64,000 nt of DNA from Fibrella aestuarina BUZ 2 (GCF_000331105.1 NC_020054.1:2794919-2858918); one strand, 5' to 3'; numbered from the stretch's first letter, positions 50,504 to 60,230 are shown. Notes: a model not told the origin generated them from the sequence alone. Translations and numbers: made by a program.

Positions 50504-50730
50504 TGCTTGAGAAGTACAGCAACCTTATTGCTACCCTAACCGGCCAGGTCGTTAGTTTCGGCCTGGCCGCTTTTGCTTGGCAGTATTTCCAGGAACGGCT
50601 CAAAAAGATCGACGACGTGGATCGACGGGTGTACCGGCTCGAAATCCGCGAGGAACAACGTAAAGAATTGGAATCGGGCAAGCCCGTTCGCCCGCGCAGC
50701 GAACCCGATCCCGCCCAACCGAAGCTATGA
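50503..50730 (+). CDS. Small one-helix membrane protein, holin/haemolysin-like
   Basis: This 75-residue protein has one membrane helix (about 8-27, IATLTGQVVSFGLAAFAWQY) followed by a charged helical tail (DDVDRRVYRLEIREEQRKEL). This layout matches small XhlA-type or class III holin-associated proteins. It lies directly after the two wall-hydrolase genes, overlapping the stop by one base and the next start by four. A role in membrane opening at lysis is likely but unproven. Confidence 0.6.
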   Translation: MLEKYSNLIATLTGQVVSFGLAAFAWQYFQERLKKIDDVDRRVYRLEIREEQRKELESGKPVRPRSEPDPAQPKL

Positions 50731-51578
50731 AAACCATTGAATTTGGCTCGAAAGCCTACCGGGTTGCCGAAAACTGGGCCGAACTGACCACGGAGCAGTA
50801 CGTGCAGCTGATCCTATGCCCCCGCCTCAAAGCGGATGGCTCGTTTGATACCGTCGAGCACCAGGCCGCCGCCTGCCGGGTGTGGCTGGGCATGAGTCCG
50901 CGCGTGTGGCGTGACCTGATTATTACCCCCTGGCAGTGGGGCCAGTTGCGGCAGCAATTCGCCTGGCTGTTCAACACCGCCCCGGAAGGTAAACCGCCCC
51001 TGATGTCGTTTGAGTGCGGCGGGGTCAACTACCACCTGCCCGCCGCCGATATGGCCGACACCACCGGGGCCGATCTGGCCGCCGCTAACATGGCCTATCT
51101 GGAGTTTGCGGCCCCACCTGAAGATGGTGTAACCGACGTGGATAGCAAGACGAAGGCGCTGAACCAGTTGGTGGCCATCCTGTGCCGGCCCCGGCGGAAA
51201 GACTGGCGCAAATTCATGAACAGCGATGAGTGGAACGGCGACGTGCGCGAGCCCTTCAACGAGGCCCGCGCGCAGGCCCACGCCGAGCAGCTGGATAAAC
51301 TCCCGCTGAACCTGAAGATGCTGGTGCTGGATTACTTCGAGCGCTCCAACAACGCCTTTCTGGCCCTATACGGCGAGCTGTTTGGCAAAAGCCGCGAACC
51401 CCGCTACCAAGACGGAAGGGGCTGGGTGATGCTACTGAAGAACGTGGCCAAAGACGGCCACTTCGGCGATTACGAGAAAGTCTGTACCATGCCCGCCCAC
51501 CTGCTGTTTGCCTCGCTGCTCGACGATCTGCTGAACCAGCAGGAGGCCCAGGAACGCGAAAAAGCCCAACACCCATGA
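50727..51578 (+). CDS. Phage tail-assembly-region protein (283 aa)
   Basis: This 283-residue cytosolic protein is mostly helical (WAELTTEQYVQLILCPRLKA, LNLKMLVLDYFERSNNAFLA) with a YHLPAADM turn. It shows no metal or nucleotide motif. It overlaps neighbours on both sides by ATGA and lies in the tail module four genes before the tape measure. Proteins of this size here may be tail-assembly chaperones; no frameshift site was found. Confidence 0.5.
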   Translation: MKTIEFGSKAYRVAENWAELTTEQYVQLILCPRLKADGSFDTVEHQAAACRVWLGMSPRVWRDLIITPWQWGQLRQQFAWLFNTAPEGKPPLMSFECGGVNYHLPAADMADTTGADLAAANMAYLEFAAPPEDGVTDVDSKTKALNQLVAILCRPRRKDWRKFMNSDEWNGDVREPFNEARAQAHAEQLDKLPLNLKMLVLDYFERSNNAFLALYGELFGKSREPRYQDGRGWVMLLKNVAKDGHFGDYEKVCTMPAHLLFASLLDDLLNQQEAQEREKAQHP

Positions 51579-52096
51579 CCCCGATCACGGACCTGCTCAG
51601 CCTGACGGCCTTCATCGAAGAGGCCGTCCAGCTGGTGCCGACTATCGAAAAATTTATGCCCCTCTCTAACGGGCTAAAGGCCATCAACGAGATCGAGGCC
51701 TACTACACTAACGACTACGCCGGCATCACCTGCTTTTTACAGGTAGCCGAGTCGCAGCCGAAAACGAACGGAGCGGGGCTGGACTCGCTCACCTTTCTGT
51801 GCAGCCTGACGGTGGCCATGAAGCCCGATGATCCGGGCGCTCAGGCCGGGCTGCTGGCCCGCAACGAAACCCAGAAATTGCTGCTGCACCTGCTGGGCCG
51901 ACTGCGGGCAATGGCTGACCGCGACGCCGAGGAGTTGGAAGATTTGGGCGAACCCTTCGAGCTGATGATCCAGCCGGGCCAGAAGATGTTCCCGATCGGG
52001 CTGCTGGCCAACGTCGAACTGGAGGGCTATTACATCGACGTCGACGTGACCGTACCCGCTAACCGTTTACTCTTTCCCGAAGCATGGATAATCTAG
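51575..52096 (+). CDS. Putative tail-completion/terminator protein (173 aa)
   Basis: This 173-residue alpha/beta protein (MTPITDLLSLTAFIEEAVQL, LIQPGQKMFPIGLLANVELEGYY split by a turn) has the size and strand pattern of tail terminator proteins that close the tail tube. It overlaps the previous gene by four bases and the next by 13. The assignment is from position and size only. Confidence 0.5.
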   Translation: MTPITDLLSLTAFIEEAVQLVPTIEKFMPLSNGLKAINEIEAYYTNDYAGITCFLQVAESQPKTNGAGLDSLTFLCSLTVAMKPDDPGAQAGLLARNETQKLLLHLLGRLRAMADRDAEELEDLGEPFELMIQPGQKMFPIGLLANVELEGYYIDVDVTVPANRLLFPEAWII

Positions 52097-54141
52097 CGAC
52101 GCTCGCCTTTCGGCCCCTGCGGTTCTCGCGCAACCCCATTGCCTACGTGGTCGACGCGGCCCCCGATACGCTGGCCGATCGGGCCGCCCTGTCGTATGTG
52201 CTGCGGCTGGAAACGCCCAAAACCTTCGGCTCCGGCGAGTTCACCGAGCTGGTTACCCTGCCCGGTCGGGAGGTACCACCCCGCCAGGAGTTTGGGGCGA
52301 CGGTGTATCCGGGGGCCGCTTTCGACGTGGCGGTGTACCTTGATGACGATCTACAACGGACGCCACCAATGCCTGATCAGGCGGGCTTTGTGGCCTGCGC
52401 GGGCCTGATCACGCCGTTTCTGGTGCAGACCTGCATTCTGCAAAACGGTACGCTGGTACCCGATACGAAACAGACCCTGCCGCTGGAATACGCCCTGAAG
52501 GGCGCGTTATCGGTGGAGCAGTTCGCCAGTTGGCGGGATGACTTTTTTACGAGTTACCTGAGTCAAACGAGGCAGTTTCTCACCTGGCAGCCCGCCCGCA
52601 AGTGGGTGGAAACCGACCAGCCCGAATTTCTGTATCACCTGGTCAACTACACGCCCAAGCCGACTGAGCTACACTTACGGGCCGAGGTGACCTACACCGA
52701 TGGCACGAGCGAGATGCTGACGCCGATGCAGACCGCCAACGTGGCGCAGTACACCGTCTACAGCGTGCCGGTGGGTTTTGTGGCGCTGGGTCTGCCCGAA
52801 AAGGAAGCGGCCACCGGCAAGGTGGTGCTGAGCTACGTGGTTTGGCTGGCCAACGAAGCCAACGCCCGGTTATCGGAGGTCCGTACCTATTGGGTGAACC
52901 GGGAGTATCAGCCGAATGTGTTGTATCTGCTGCTGGCCAACTCGCTCGGCGGGTTTGATACCCTGCGCTGCACCGGGGCGTCTAGTCGTCGCCTGCTGGT
53001 GCGGGGAACCGATATCCAACGACCGCTGGACCCCAATTACCGGCCCGGCACGGCGGAGTTCGTCAAGCTCAACCGGCGCGGGGAACGTACCCTGACGGTG
53101 GCCACCGGCCTGCGCGACGGGGCCGAACTGGATTATTTGAGCGAACTGCTGTTTGCTGAGGAGGTGTATCTGGTGAGTCAGGAAGGGTACGTCGCCCTGA
53201 CGCTGGCCGCCTCGGGTGATACGGCGCTGGAACTGCGGGGAGCCGAGGAAGATTTGGCCGGTCGGGTGCTGACCTTCGGCCTGGGTAAAACGGAGGTTGG
53301 GTATTCGGCCCTGCCCGTCGCGCCGCCCGCCGCCGCCCGGCCCACGCGCTGGGTACCCGTCAATACGTTCTGTCTCATCAACGAGCAGGGCATCCGGTCC
53401 GGGTTGATGGGCGCCGTGCAGCTGGAGCAGCGCTACGTCGATGACTTTAGCCTGGTCAAACCGCGCCGGGTGAAATTGAACGTACCGGGTACGGAAGGCT
53501 ATCAGGCCCCCGTACCTTCGGCGGTCTGCGCGGCCACGCCCTTTACTAACGCCCGCATCGAGCAGACGGGCCGCTTTGCCCGCAACAACTGCGGCGAGGG
53601 CAAGGAAGGTGGCCCGGCCACGCTGGTCCTGGAGGCGGGCAGCATCGGGGCCGAAACGGCTGAGCAGCTATCGGCGCGGGTGGCCTCGGCGCTGGCGGCA
53701 ATGGATACCCAGGCCTACGCCAATCAGTACGGCTCCTGCGCGTTGAACCCCAAAGATTATGTGGTGACGGTGCCACCGGGTTATTTCCATTTTCGCACCA
53801 ACCTGCCCGATAACCTGTCGGTATATTATGACGGCACGCCGGCGGCGGGTAATGCCTGGCATCTGGCGCTCGACCCGAACAATCCGGATGTGTGGCGCTA
53901 CCCGAAAAACAACGTGGCGCTGCCGCTTCGGAGCATTCCCCACAACTGGCTGCTACTGCTGCGGGCCGACTTTGGCGGCGTGGGTGAGGTGCTGGTGTAT
54001 CGCAACGGAGTACTGATCAGCACCCGGACGTTACCGCTGAACGCGGGCATGGGCTACGTCATGCTGGGCGTTGGGGAAACGGTGGCCGATGGCGATCGGC
54101 TGTTTATCGAAGTGCTGAACCTACGCACGACATGGTACTAA
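52084..54141 (+). CDS. Minor tail protein with a DUF5977 domain
   Basis: This 685-residue beta-rich protein is probably a baseplate or tail-tip component. Residues about 498-560 match DUF5977: TPFTNARIEQTGRFARNNCG, then VASALAAMDTQAYANQYGSC, with paired Cys. DUF5977 repeats occur in large secreted and surface proteins of Bacteroidota, so its presence on a virion suggests a surface-binding tip borrowed from host proteins. The N-terminal half has many short strands. It overlaps both neighbours. Confidence 0.65.
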   Translation: MDNLATLAFRPLRFSRNPIAYVVDAAPDTLADRAALSYVLRLETPKTFGSGEFTELVTLPGREVPPRQEFGATVYPGAAFDVAVYLDDDLQRTPPMPDQAGFVACAGLITPFLVQTCILQNGTLVPDTKQTLPLEYALKGALSVEQFASWRDDFFTSYLSQTRQFLTWQPARKWVETDQPEFLYHLVNYTPKPTELHLRAEVTYTDGTSEMLTPMQTANVAQYTVYSVPVGFVALGLPEKEAATGKVVLSYVVWLANEANARLSEVRTYWVNREYQPNVLYLLLANSLGGFDTLRCTGASSRRLLVRGTDIQRPLDPNYRPGTAEFVKLNRRGERTLTVATGLRDGAELDYLSELLFAEEVYLVSQEGYVALTLAASGDTALELRGAEEDLAGRVLTFGLGKTEVGYSALPVAPPAAARPTRWVPVNTFCLINEQGIRSGLMGAVQLEQRYVDDFSLVKPRRVKLNVPGTEGYQAPVPSAVCAATPFTNARIEQTGRFARNNCGEGKEGGPATLVLEAGSIGAETAEQLSARVASALAAMDTQAYANQYGSCALNPKDYVVTVPPGYFHFRTNLPDNLSVYYDGTPAAGNAWHLALDPNNPDVWRYPKNNVALPLRSIPHNWLLLLRADFGGVGEVLVYRNGVLISTRTLPLNAGMGYVMLGVGETVADGDRLFIEVLNLRTTWY

Positions 54142-54692
54142 ATCTGACGCTGGAGGAGTTCGAGAGCGCGGCTACCGAGATCGTGGGCCGGGTGGTCGCC
54201 GAGGCTCAGATCACCATGCAGCGCAAGCTCCAGGCGGCGGGCTTCGTGCTGACGGGCGATCTGCTGAACTCGATGCGGCATGAGTCGCTGGTGATCGGCC
54301 GCGATCTATACGCAGAGATGTCGCTGGGCTTTGCCGGGTACGGCCGCTTCAAGGATATGCGTAAGCTGCTCTACAACAAGATGCCACCGATCGAGGTGCT
54401 GGAAGATTATGTGCGTGAGATTGGCCTGGACAACTTCAAGTACGTACCGGGCTATCTGCTGGGAGCCAGGTACCGGACGCTGCACATCCCGGAGAGCCGG
54501 GCCATCAACCGCATTGCGTGGGGTATTGCCGTTAACCGCTTACATCTGGGGAGCGCCACCCGATCCAAGGCGAAGGCGTTCTACAACCCGGTACGTGGCC
54601 GGCTGATCTACGACATGGCCAACCAGCTGCTGGAGACGCTGCCGACGCCGATCCTGCGCGCGATGAAAGAACAACTGGAGCAATCTGCTTAA
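54132..54692 (+). CDS. Tail/head-tail completion protein (186 aa)
   Basis: This 186-residue protein resembles HK97 gp10-type tail-completion proteins in plan: helical N-terminus (FESAATEIVGRVVAEAQITM), then TGDLLNSMRHESLVIGRDLY with the LxxSxR-like helix-turn, and a C-terminal helix (LLETLPTPILRAMKEQLEQS). It lies just upstream of the tape measure, overlapping the previous gene by 10 bases. A joining protein at the tail end is likely. Confidence 0.55.
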   Translation: MVLNLTLEEFESAATEIVGRVVAEAQITMQRKLQAAGFVLTGDLLNSMRHESLVIGRDLYAEMSLGFAGYGRFKDMRKLLYNKMPPIEVLEDYVREIGLDNFKYVPGYLLGARYRTLHIPESRAINRIAWGIAVNRLHLGSATRSKAKAFYNPVRGRLIYDMANQLLETLPTPILRAMKEQLEQSA

Positions 54693-54700
54693 CTTAGGGT

Positions 54701-54904
54701 ATGGATTCATTTATGGACAGTTATCTGAGTGGGAAAATTCGCCCAGATGACATTGATGACTACATTGATAGGTGGCATCATGGCAACTCGACAGAGCCGC
54801 TTCACGTATACCTTGGGATGACCAGCCTGGAGTATAAAAGGTGGGTTGAGGATTCCGATTCGTTATACGATATCTTACTTGAAAGGCAGGCCCAGTTGGT
54901 CTAA
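54701..54904 (+). CDS. Small YLGMTxxEYxxWVED-motif protein (67 aa)
   Basis: This 67-residue acidic helical protein reads DSYLSGKIRPDDIDDYIDRW, then LHVYLGMTSLEYKRWVEDSD. The same YLGMTxxEYxxWVE pattern is known from small proteins in many bacteria and phages, some next to toxin genes, without a settled role. Its base use is richer in A and T than its neighbours, and it sits between tail genes and a terminator, so it looks like an inserted accessory (moron) gene. Confidence 0.6.
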   Translation: MDSFMDSYLSGKIRPDDIDDYIDRWHHGNSTEPLHVYLGMTSLEYKRWVEDSDSLYDILLERQAQLV

Positions 54905-54909
54905 CACAG

Positions 54910-54937
54910 GCCCGATCAGCATTGGTCGGGCTTTTTT
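54910..54937 (+). terminator. Intrinsic terminator
   Basis: GCCCGATC pairs with GGTCGGGC (8 pairs with one G-U, loop AGCATT) and runs into six T. The tape-measure gene starts 62 bases later. Confidence 0.85.
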
Positions 54938-54998
54938 ATGTCCTACCAGGTCGCCTTGGTGGGGTATTCTTTCGCTGCTGGTCTAATCCACCAGCACA

Positions 54999-57900
54999 AT
55001 GCAATTCAAAGAGGAAGCTGTATTTACCCTGAAGTTCGACGGTAAGCCGGTCGTCAACCAGTTGGGTGAACTCGAAAAGCAGCTCAACGACGTCAAAGAA
55101 GCCCAGAAAGGGGTTGAGAAAGGCACTAAAGAGTGGGCTGAGAATAAGGCGCTGATCAAAGAACTCGAAGCCAGCATTAAGCAGGTCCGCGAGGAGATGG
55201 GCGTGTCGGGGATGACGGTGCAGCAGCTGAAAGGCTACTACAAGCAGCTAGCCGCCGAAATCGACAAGCTCACGCCTGGCACCGAAGCCTACCTGAAAAA
55301 GGCCGGTGAACTACAGGAGGTCAACACCCTACTGGCCAACCACCGGGCAACCACCCGCGCCACCAACGAGGAGATCGAGAAGCAGCCCAGCCTGTGGGAG
55401 CGGGCCAAAGGAGCCGCCACCGGCTTTCTGGCGGCATTCTCGGCGACGGAACTGATTCAGCAGGCCTTCAACTTCGTGGCGGGTGGCATCAAAAAGGCGC
55501 TCGAACTCGAAGATTCGATGTCGGGCGTGGCCAAAGCCACCGGCCAGAGCCGGGATGAGGTGCTGGGCCTGAGCGAAGAACTCGATAAGATCGATACCCG
55601 CTCGACGAAGGAGAGCCTGATGGGCATTGCCCAAATTGGCGGGCAGCTGGGCGTAGCCAACACCGAACTGCTGGGCTTCGTCAAATCCGTCGATATGGCT
55701 AACGTGGCGCTGGGCGACGAGTTTAGCGGCGGGGCCGAAGAGGTCAGCAGTAAGCTGGGCGGGCTTCAGAAGCTGTTTAAGGAAACCAAAGACCTTCAGG
55801 CGGGTGAGGCTATCAACAAAATTGGCTCAGCCATCAATGAACTAGGTGCCAGTGGCTCGGCCACCGGGCCGGTCATCGCTGACTTTACTGCCCGTATGGG
55901 GCAGCTAGGTGATTTGAGCCCGCAGATCAGTCAAACGATGGGACTAGGCGCGGCCTTCCAGGAGTTGGGCCTGTCGGCCGAGATCTCGTCAGGCGGTTTA
56001 ACCAACATTCTGAAGGGGGCCGCCGTAGCGACTGACCTGTTCGCCCAGCAGCTAGGTATTACGGAGCAGCAGATGATCGATCTGATCAACACCAATCCGA
56101 ATGAGTTCCTGCTGAAGCTGGCCGAAAGTATGCGGGGCCTGCCCACCGATCAGGTTGAGAAACGGCTGAAAGAATTGGGAATCACCAGTCAGGAGGCCTC
56201 TAAAGTGATGTCGATTCTCAAAGATCAGACTCAACTGGTCCGGGATAAGCAACTGCTGGCGAACGAGGCGATGACTCAAGGTACCAGCCTGCAAAAGGAG
56301 TTCAACACGGTTAACCGCAACGCCGCCGCTGAGTATGAGAAATCGCAGAAAGCCCTCGATCTGATTGCTACCGAAATCGGGCAAGCTCTGCTGCCAGCGG
56401 TGACGGCCGTCACCCGGGGCGTGGTCACGTTCGTCAACATCATCCGGGCGGTACCGGAGTTTATTGACGAGAACCGGACTTCCTTCTACGCCCTGGGGAT
56501 CGCTGTTCTTGCCTTCAATCAGTCGCTGATTCTGGCCACCGCGAACAGCATTGCCAATGCGGCCGCTGATAAAGCCCGCGCTATTGCCTCCAGTGTGGCC
56601 GAAGCCGCTGATAAGGCACGGGCCGCAATGGCAGCCCGAAAAGCACTGGCTGACACCGCAGCAACGGTGGCAACGGTCGAGTCCACTGTTGCCGAAGAAA
56701 CGGCAGCTGCCACAAGTGGAAAGCTGACCATCGCTCAACGCTTGCAGGGGGCTCAGACAACGATTCTGAATGGGTTGAAGGCGGCACAAGCGGTTGCAAC
56801 CAACGGCCTGACCATTGCCCAGAATTTCCTCAATGCCGCCATGACGGCCAATCCGATTGGTTTGGTCATTACCGCTGTAGGCATTCTGGTGGCGGGATTC
56901 ATTGCGCTCTATAATAATAGTAGCACCCTGCGCGGAATCATTTCGGGTACGTGGGAAGCCATGAAGACCGGAGTCGGCATAATCGCGGACGTGACGGGCA
57001 AGGTGGTTGACTTCATCGCCAGTGGGCTTGAACCGCTCAAACCGGTGCTGGACGGGATCGGCGATCTGCTCGGTCTGGTTTGGGACGTGCTGGGCGTTGG
57101 CGTTAAGTGGTTCAACTCGCTGTCTATCGCCGTTAGTTCTTTTGTTTCGGGTAGCCTGAGTAAGATCAGTTCCGCCCTAGAGCCGGTCCGCAGTAGTCTG
57201 GCGAGTTTTCTAGGGATCATTGACACGACAATCACGAAGATTAAGCAGGTTGGTTCGGCCATCTCGTCCTTTCTGCACGTGGACGAGCTGGTAAGTAAAG
57301 TAAAGTCAGCGGCGGGTAGCATTGGGGATGCCTTCAATAAAGGGTACGGTGATAAGCTCAAAGAAGGCCAAGAAAAGCAGACCGACGATCACAAAAAAAA
57401 CCTGGACACCAGAAACAAGAATGAATCCAAGTCTGCCAACGAACTGGCTGATATCGTCACCTCGTCGGACCAGAAGGCCCTCGATAAAAAGGCCGCGCAG
57501 GCCGAGAAACACCGGCAGACCGAGCTAAAACAGGCGCAGGAAGCCGCCAAACGGCAGGCGGAAGAGGTCGCCAAAGCCGAGGCCGATGCGATTAGAAAGA
57601 CCGAGGAGGCCCGTATCAACGCCATTAAGGACGATCTGGAACGGGACCTGGCCCGCCTCAAATCCAAGTACGACAACGAGGTGGCCGCCATTGCCAAGAG
57701 CAAGGCGAGTCAGACCACCAAAGCCGTCTGGGAAAAAGCCCTGACCGAGCAGCTGCACCGGGACCAGGATAAGATCGAAACCGACCACCGGCTGAAGCAC
57801 GAGAAGGAAGAGTCGGAAGCGGCCAAACGGGTACTCGACCTGAAGATCAAGCTGTCGGGCGATGAGAAAGCCGACAAGCTGCAAAAGCTGGAGGACGTGG

Positions 57901-60230
57901 CCACGGCTCAACGCATCCAGATCGAGAAGGACGTAAAAGACGAAACCGACAAAGCGGCGCTGCTGAAGCAGATCAACGATCGGCTGGTGGCCGACAAACA
58001 GAAAGTCGAGGAGGAGTACCGCCAGAAGAAAGCCCGCGAGGATGCGGCCCTTCAGGATGCCCAGTTCCGGGCAACGGTGGCCGATGCCGACGCGCGGCTG
58101 CTGCTGGCGGGTACCAACGCGCAGGCCATTTACGACGCCAAAAAGCTGCGGCTCGATGCGGAGTACACCTACAACAAAGCCAAACTGGAGCGCGAAGCCG
58201 CCGAGCAGGTAGCCCACAACAATGCCAACATTGCCGATACGGATCGACGGGCAGCGGCCAATAAAGCCACCGACGACCAGCTGAAGGCGAATCTGACGGC
58301 CAACGATGTCAAGTACGAGAACGATAAAACGGCCCTGACGGCGGAGAAAAACGAGGCCCGCCGTCAGAATCACCAGCAGTATTACAACGCCATCAAGGCG
58401 CTGATGGAGGGCGATTTCAAGGAGTTTACCGACATCCTGACCAAAAAACTTCAGGGGGAAAAAACGCAGCTGACCGAAAAGCAGAAATCGAACATCGCCA
58501 CCATCGACGCGATCGGGGAGTACACGCTGATGGCCGTGAACGCGCTCAACAAGCTCAACCAGATGAAGCTGGAGAAAGAGCTGAAGAACATCCAGAACGA
58601 GCGCGATTCACAGCTGGCCGCCTGGAAGGACAAATACAACCGGGGGCTGATCAACAAAGACGAGTACGAGAAGGGGGTCGATAAGATCAATAAGGACGCC
58701 GACAATAAAATGAAGGCGGCGCAGGTGCAGGCCTTCCGCAACCAGCAGAAGCTGGACATCGCGATGGCCATCGTCAACGGGGCGCAGGCCGCGCTCAAAT
58801 CACTGGCCACGCTGGGCTGGCCACTAGGTCTGATCGGGGTAGCGGCGGCGGCGGTGACCACCGGCATCCAGATCGGCATCATCAAAAACCAGCAACCGCC
58901 CTCGATGCGTCGGGGTGGGTACGTTCGCAATGCCGGCGTGGTCGAGGGGCCGAGCCACGGCAACCGCTACGGTGACTCAGGCCTGGCCATCACCCGGCGC
59001 GATACGGGCGAAGAGGTGGCCGAAATGGAAGGTGGTGAGCCGGTGATGGTGCTGTCGCGGTCGACCTACCGCAACAACCGTCGGCTTATCGACGGGCTGA
59101 TGCATTCCTCGCTGCACCGTAACGGTGCCCCCGTCATGCGCGACGGTGGGTTCTTCGGTTCCGATGGCGGCAGCTACGGCGATTACGTCAAACAACGCTT
59201 CCAAAAGGGCGGGGTCATGTTTGACGGTGGGGGCTGGATGGGCGAGATCGAGGAGGAATACGACAGCGGGGGCTATAAGGAGCCGGTCCAGGATTATAAG
59301 CCGTCAGGTTCGGAAGAAACCGCCGAGAGTGCCGCCGCGACGATCGACAGCGTCACCGATGAGCAGATCAAGCAATCGCAGGCGATGATGGAACTGATCG
59401 GCAAGAACACCGGGGCAACGGCGCTCACCCTGCTGGACACGAATATGGCGCTGGCGAAGATGACGCTCCAACAGACCTACGATCTGGGGCAGGTGATGGA
59501 AGTGCTGGGCCTGTTTAGGCTCGATGTGCGGGAATACCTGTTTCAGTTGAACACGGAGCAGGCCAAACGCAACGATACGCTCATCCGCACGCTGGAGGTG
59601 TTGCTGGGCAACCTGACCAAGAGCCTGTCGACGGGCCTGAGTGGGCTGGGCGTGGATTTAAAAGGGCAACTGGTCGATCTTAAACAGCAAACGACCCAAA
59701 GCCTGACGGAGCTAAAGCAGGGGCTGAATTCCGACATCAAGCAGCTGGAGAAGTCGACCACCGTGGCGATTGATATGCTCAACACGGGTACGCAGACGGC
59801 CCTGTCGGACCTTCAGGCCAGCAACGAGAAAGAGGCAGAACGAAATCGATCGGTGCAGCAGATAACGATGCAACAGATGTCCACGGACCTGACGGGCGGG
59901 CTGACGAGCTTGCAGACTACTACGCAGCAGGGTTTCGGCCAACTTAGCGAAACCAGTAAGCAGGGAATGACGAGCCTGCAAACCACCACGCAAGAGGCAT
60001 TGGGCCAGCTGAACGAAACCAATAAACAGGGGCTGACGAGTTTGCAGGCCACTACCCAGCAGGGGCTGGACGGCGTACAGGGTGCGGTCAACAACACCAA
60101 CCAGACCCAGAACTACCAGTCGCAGCTGCTGAACCGGATTGCCGATAAAGACCTGTCGGTATCGTACCAGGCCTTCGTGAACGTACAGAACCAGATCGAC
60201 GTCGTGGTTCAAAAATCTGAATTTGCCTAA
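54999..60230 (+). CDS. Tape measure protein
   Basis: This 1743-residue protein is largely coiled coil. A TP901-like tape-measure domain spans about 130-450 (LGLSEELDKIDTRSTKESLM, SQTMGLGAAFQELGLSAEIS). Two hydrophobic stretches at about 490-510 and 610-635 fit the membrane-entry part. A long charged coil (about 810-1200) follows, then a Gly-rich region with MRDGGFFGSDGGSYGD. The C-terminal end has three 22-residue repeats. By rule of thumb (about 0.15 nm per residue) it predicts a tail of roughly 260 nm. It sets tail length and enters the host at infection. Confidence 0.9.
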   Translation: MQFKEEAVFTLKFDGKPVVNQLGELEKQLNDVKEAQKGVEKGTKEWAENKALIKELEASIKQVREEMGVSGMTVQQLKGYYKQLAAEIDKLTPGTEAYLKKAGELQEVNTLLANHRATTRATNEEIEKQPSLWERAKGAATGFLAAFSATELIQQAFNFVAGGIKKALELEDSMSGVAKATGQSRDEVLGLSEELDKIDTRSTKESLMGIAQIGGQLGVANTELLGFVKSVDMANVALGDEFSGGAEEVSSKLGGLQKLFKETKDLQAGEAINKIGSAINELGASGSATGPVIADFTARMGQLGDLSPQISQTMGLGAAFQELGLSAEISSGGLTNILKGAAVATDLFAQQLGITEQQMIDLINTNPNEFLLKLAESMRGLPTDQVEKRLKELGITSQEASKVMSILKDQTQLVRDKQLLANEAMTQGTSLQKEFNTVNRNAAAEYEKSQKALDLIATEIGQALLPAVTAVTRGVVTFVNIIRAVPEFIDENRTSFYALGIAVLAFNQSLILATANSIANAAADKARAIASSVAEAADKARAAMAARKALADTAATVATVESTVAEETAAATSGKLTIAQRLQGAQTTILNGLKAAQAVATNGLTIAQNFLNAAMTANPIGLVITAVGILVAGFIALYNNSSTLRGIISGTWEAMKTGVGIIADVTGKVVDFIASGLEPLKPVLDGIGDLLGLVWDVLGVGVKWFNSLSIAVSSFVSGSLSKISSALEPVRSSLASFLGIIDTTITKIKQVGSAISSFLHVDELVSKVKSAAGSIGDAFNKGYGDKLKEGQEKQTDDHKKNLDTRNKNESKSANELADIVTSSDQKALDKKAAQAEKHRQTELKQAQEAAKRQAEEVAKAEADAIRKTEEARINAIKDDLERDLARLKSKYDNEVAAIAKSKASQTTKAVWEKALTEQLHRDQDKIETDHRLKHEKEESEAAKRVLDLKIKLSGDEKADKLQKLEDVATAQRIQIEKDVKDETDKAALLKQINDRLVADKQKVEEEYRQKKAREDAALQDAQFRATVADADARLLLAGTNAQAIYDAKKLRLDAEYTYNKAKLEREAAEQVAHNNANIADTDRRAAANKATDDQLKANLTANDVKYENDKTALTAEKNEARRQNHQQYYNAIKALMEGDFKEFTDILTKKLQGEKTQLTEKQKSNIATIDAIGEYTLMAVNALNKLNQMKLEKELKNIQNERDSQLAAWKDKYNRGLINKDEYEKGVDKINKDADNKMKAAQVQAFRNQQKLDIAMAIVNGAQAALKSLATLGWPLGLIGVAAAAVTTGIQIGIIKNQQPPSMRRGGYVRNAGVVEGPSHGNRYGDSGLAITRRDTGEEVAEMEGGEPVMVLSRSTYRNNRRLIDGLMHSSLHRNGAPVMRDGGFFGSDGGSYGDYVKQRFQKGGVMFDGGGWMGEIEEEYDSGGYKEPVQDYKPSGSEETAESAAATIDSVTDEQIKQSQAMMELIGKNTGATALTLLDTNMALAKMTLQQTYDLGQVMEVLGLFRLDVREYLFQLNTEQAKRNDTLIRTLEVLLGNLTKSLSTGLSGLGVDLKGQLVDLKQQTTQSLTELKQGLNSDIKQLEKSTTVAIDMLNTGTQTALSDLQASNEKEAERNRSVQQITMQQMSTDLTGGLTSLQTTTQQGFGQLSETSKQGMTSLQTTTQEALGQLNETNKQGLTSLQATTQQGLDGVQGAVNNTNQTQNYQSQLLNRIADKDLSVSYQAFVNVQNQIDVVVQKSEFA
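59898..60083 (+). repeat. 66-bp tandem repeats at the tape-measure C-terminus
   Basis: Three in-frame units start at 59898, 59964 and 60030 (the third partial). Each encodes a 22-residue unit like GLTSLQTTTQQGFGQLSETS plus KQ. Repeat number could change by slippage, altering tail tip or length. Earlier sequence (GLSGLGVDLKGQLVDLKQQT) looks like worn copies of the same unit. Confidence 0.85.

Noticed and set aside
50727..51578. Tail-assembly chaperone with programmed frameshift
   Set aside because: No slippery heptamer and no continuing frame at its 3' end were seen; the next gene begins cleanly by ATGA overlap.
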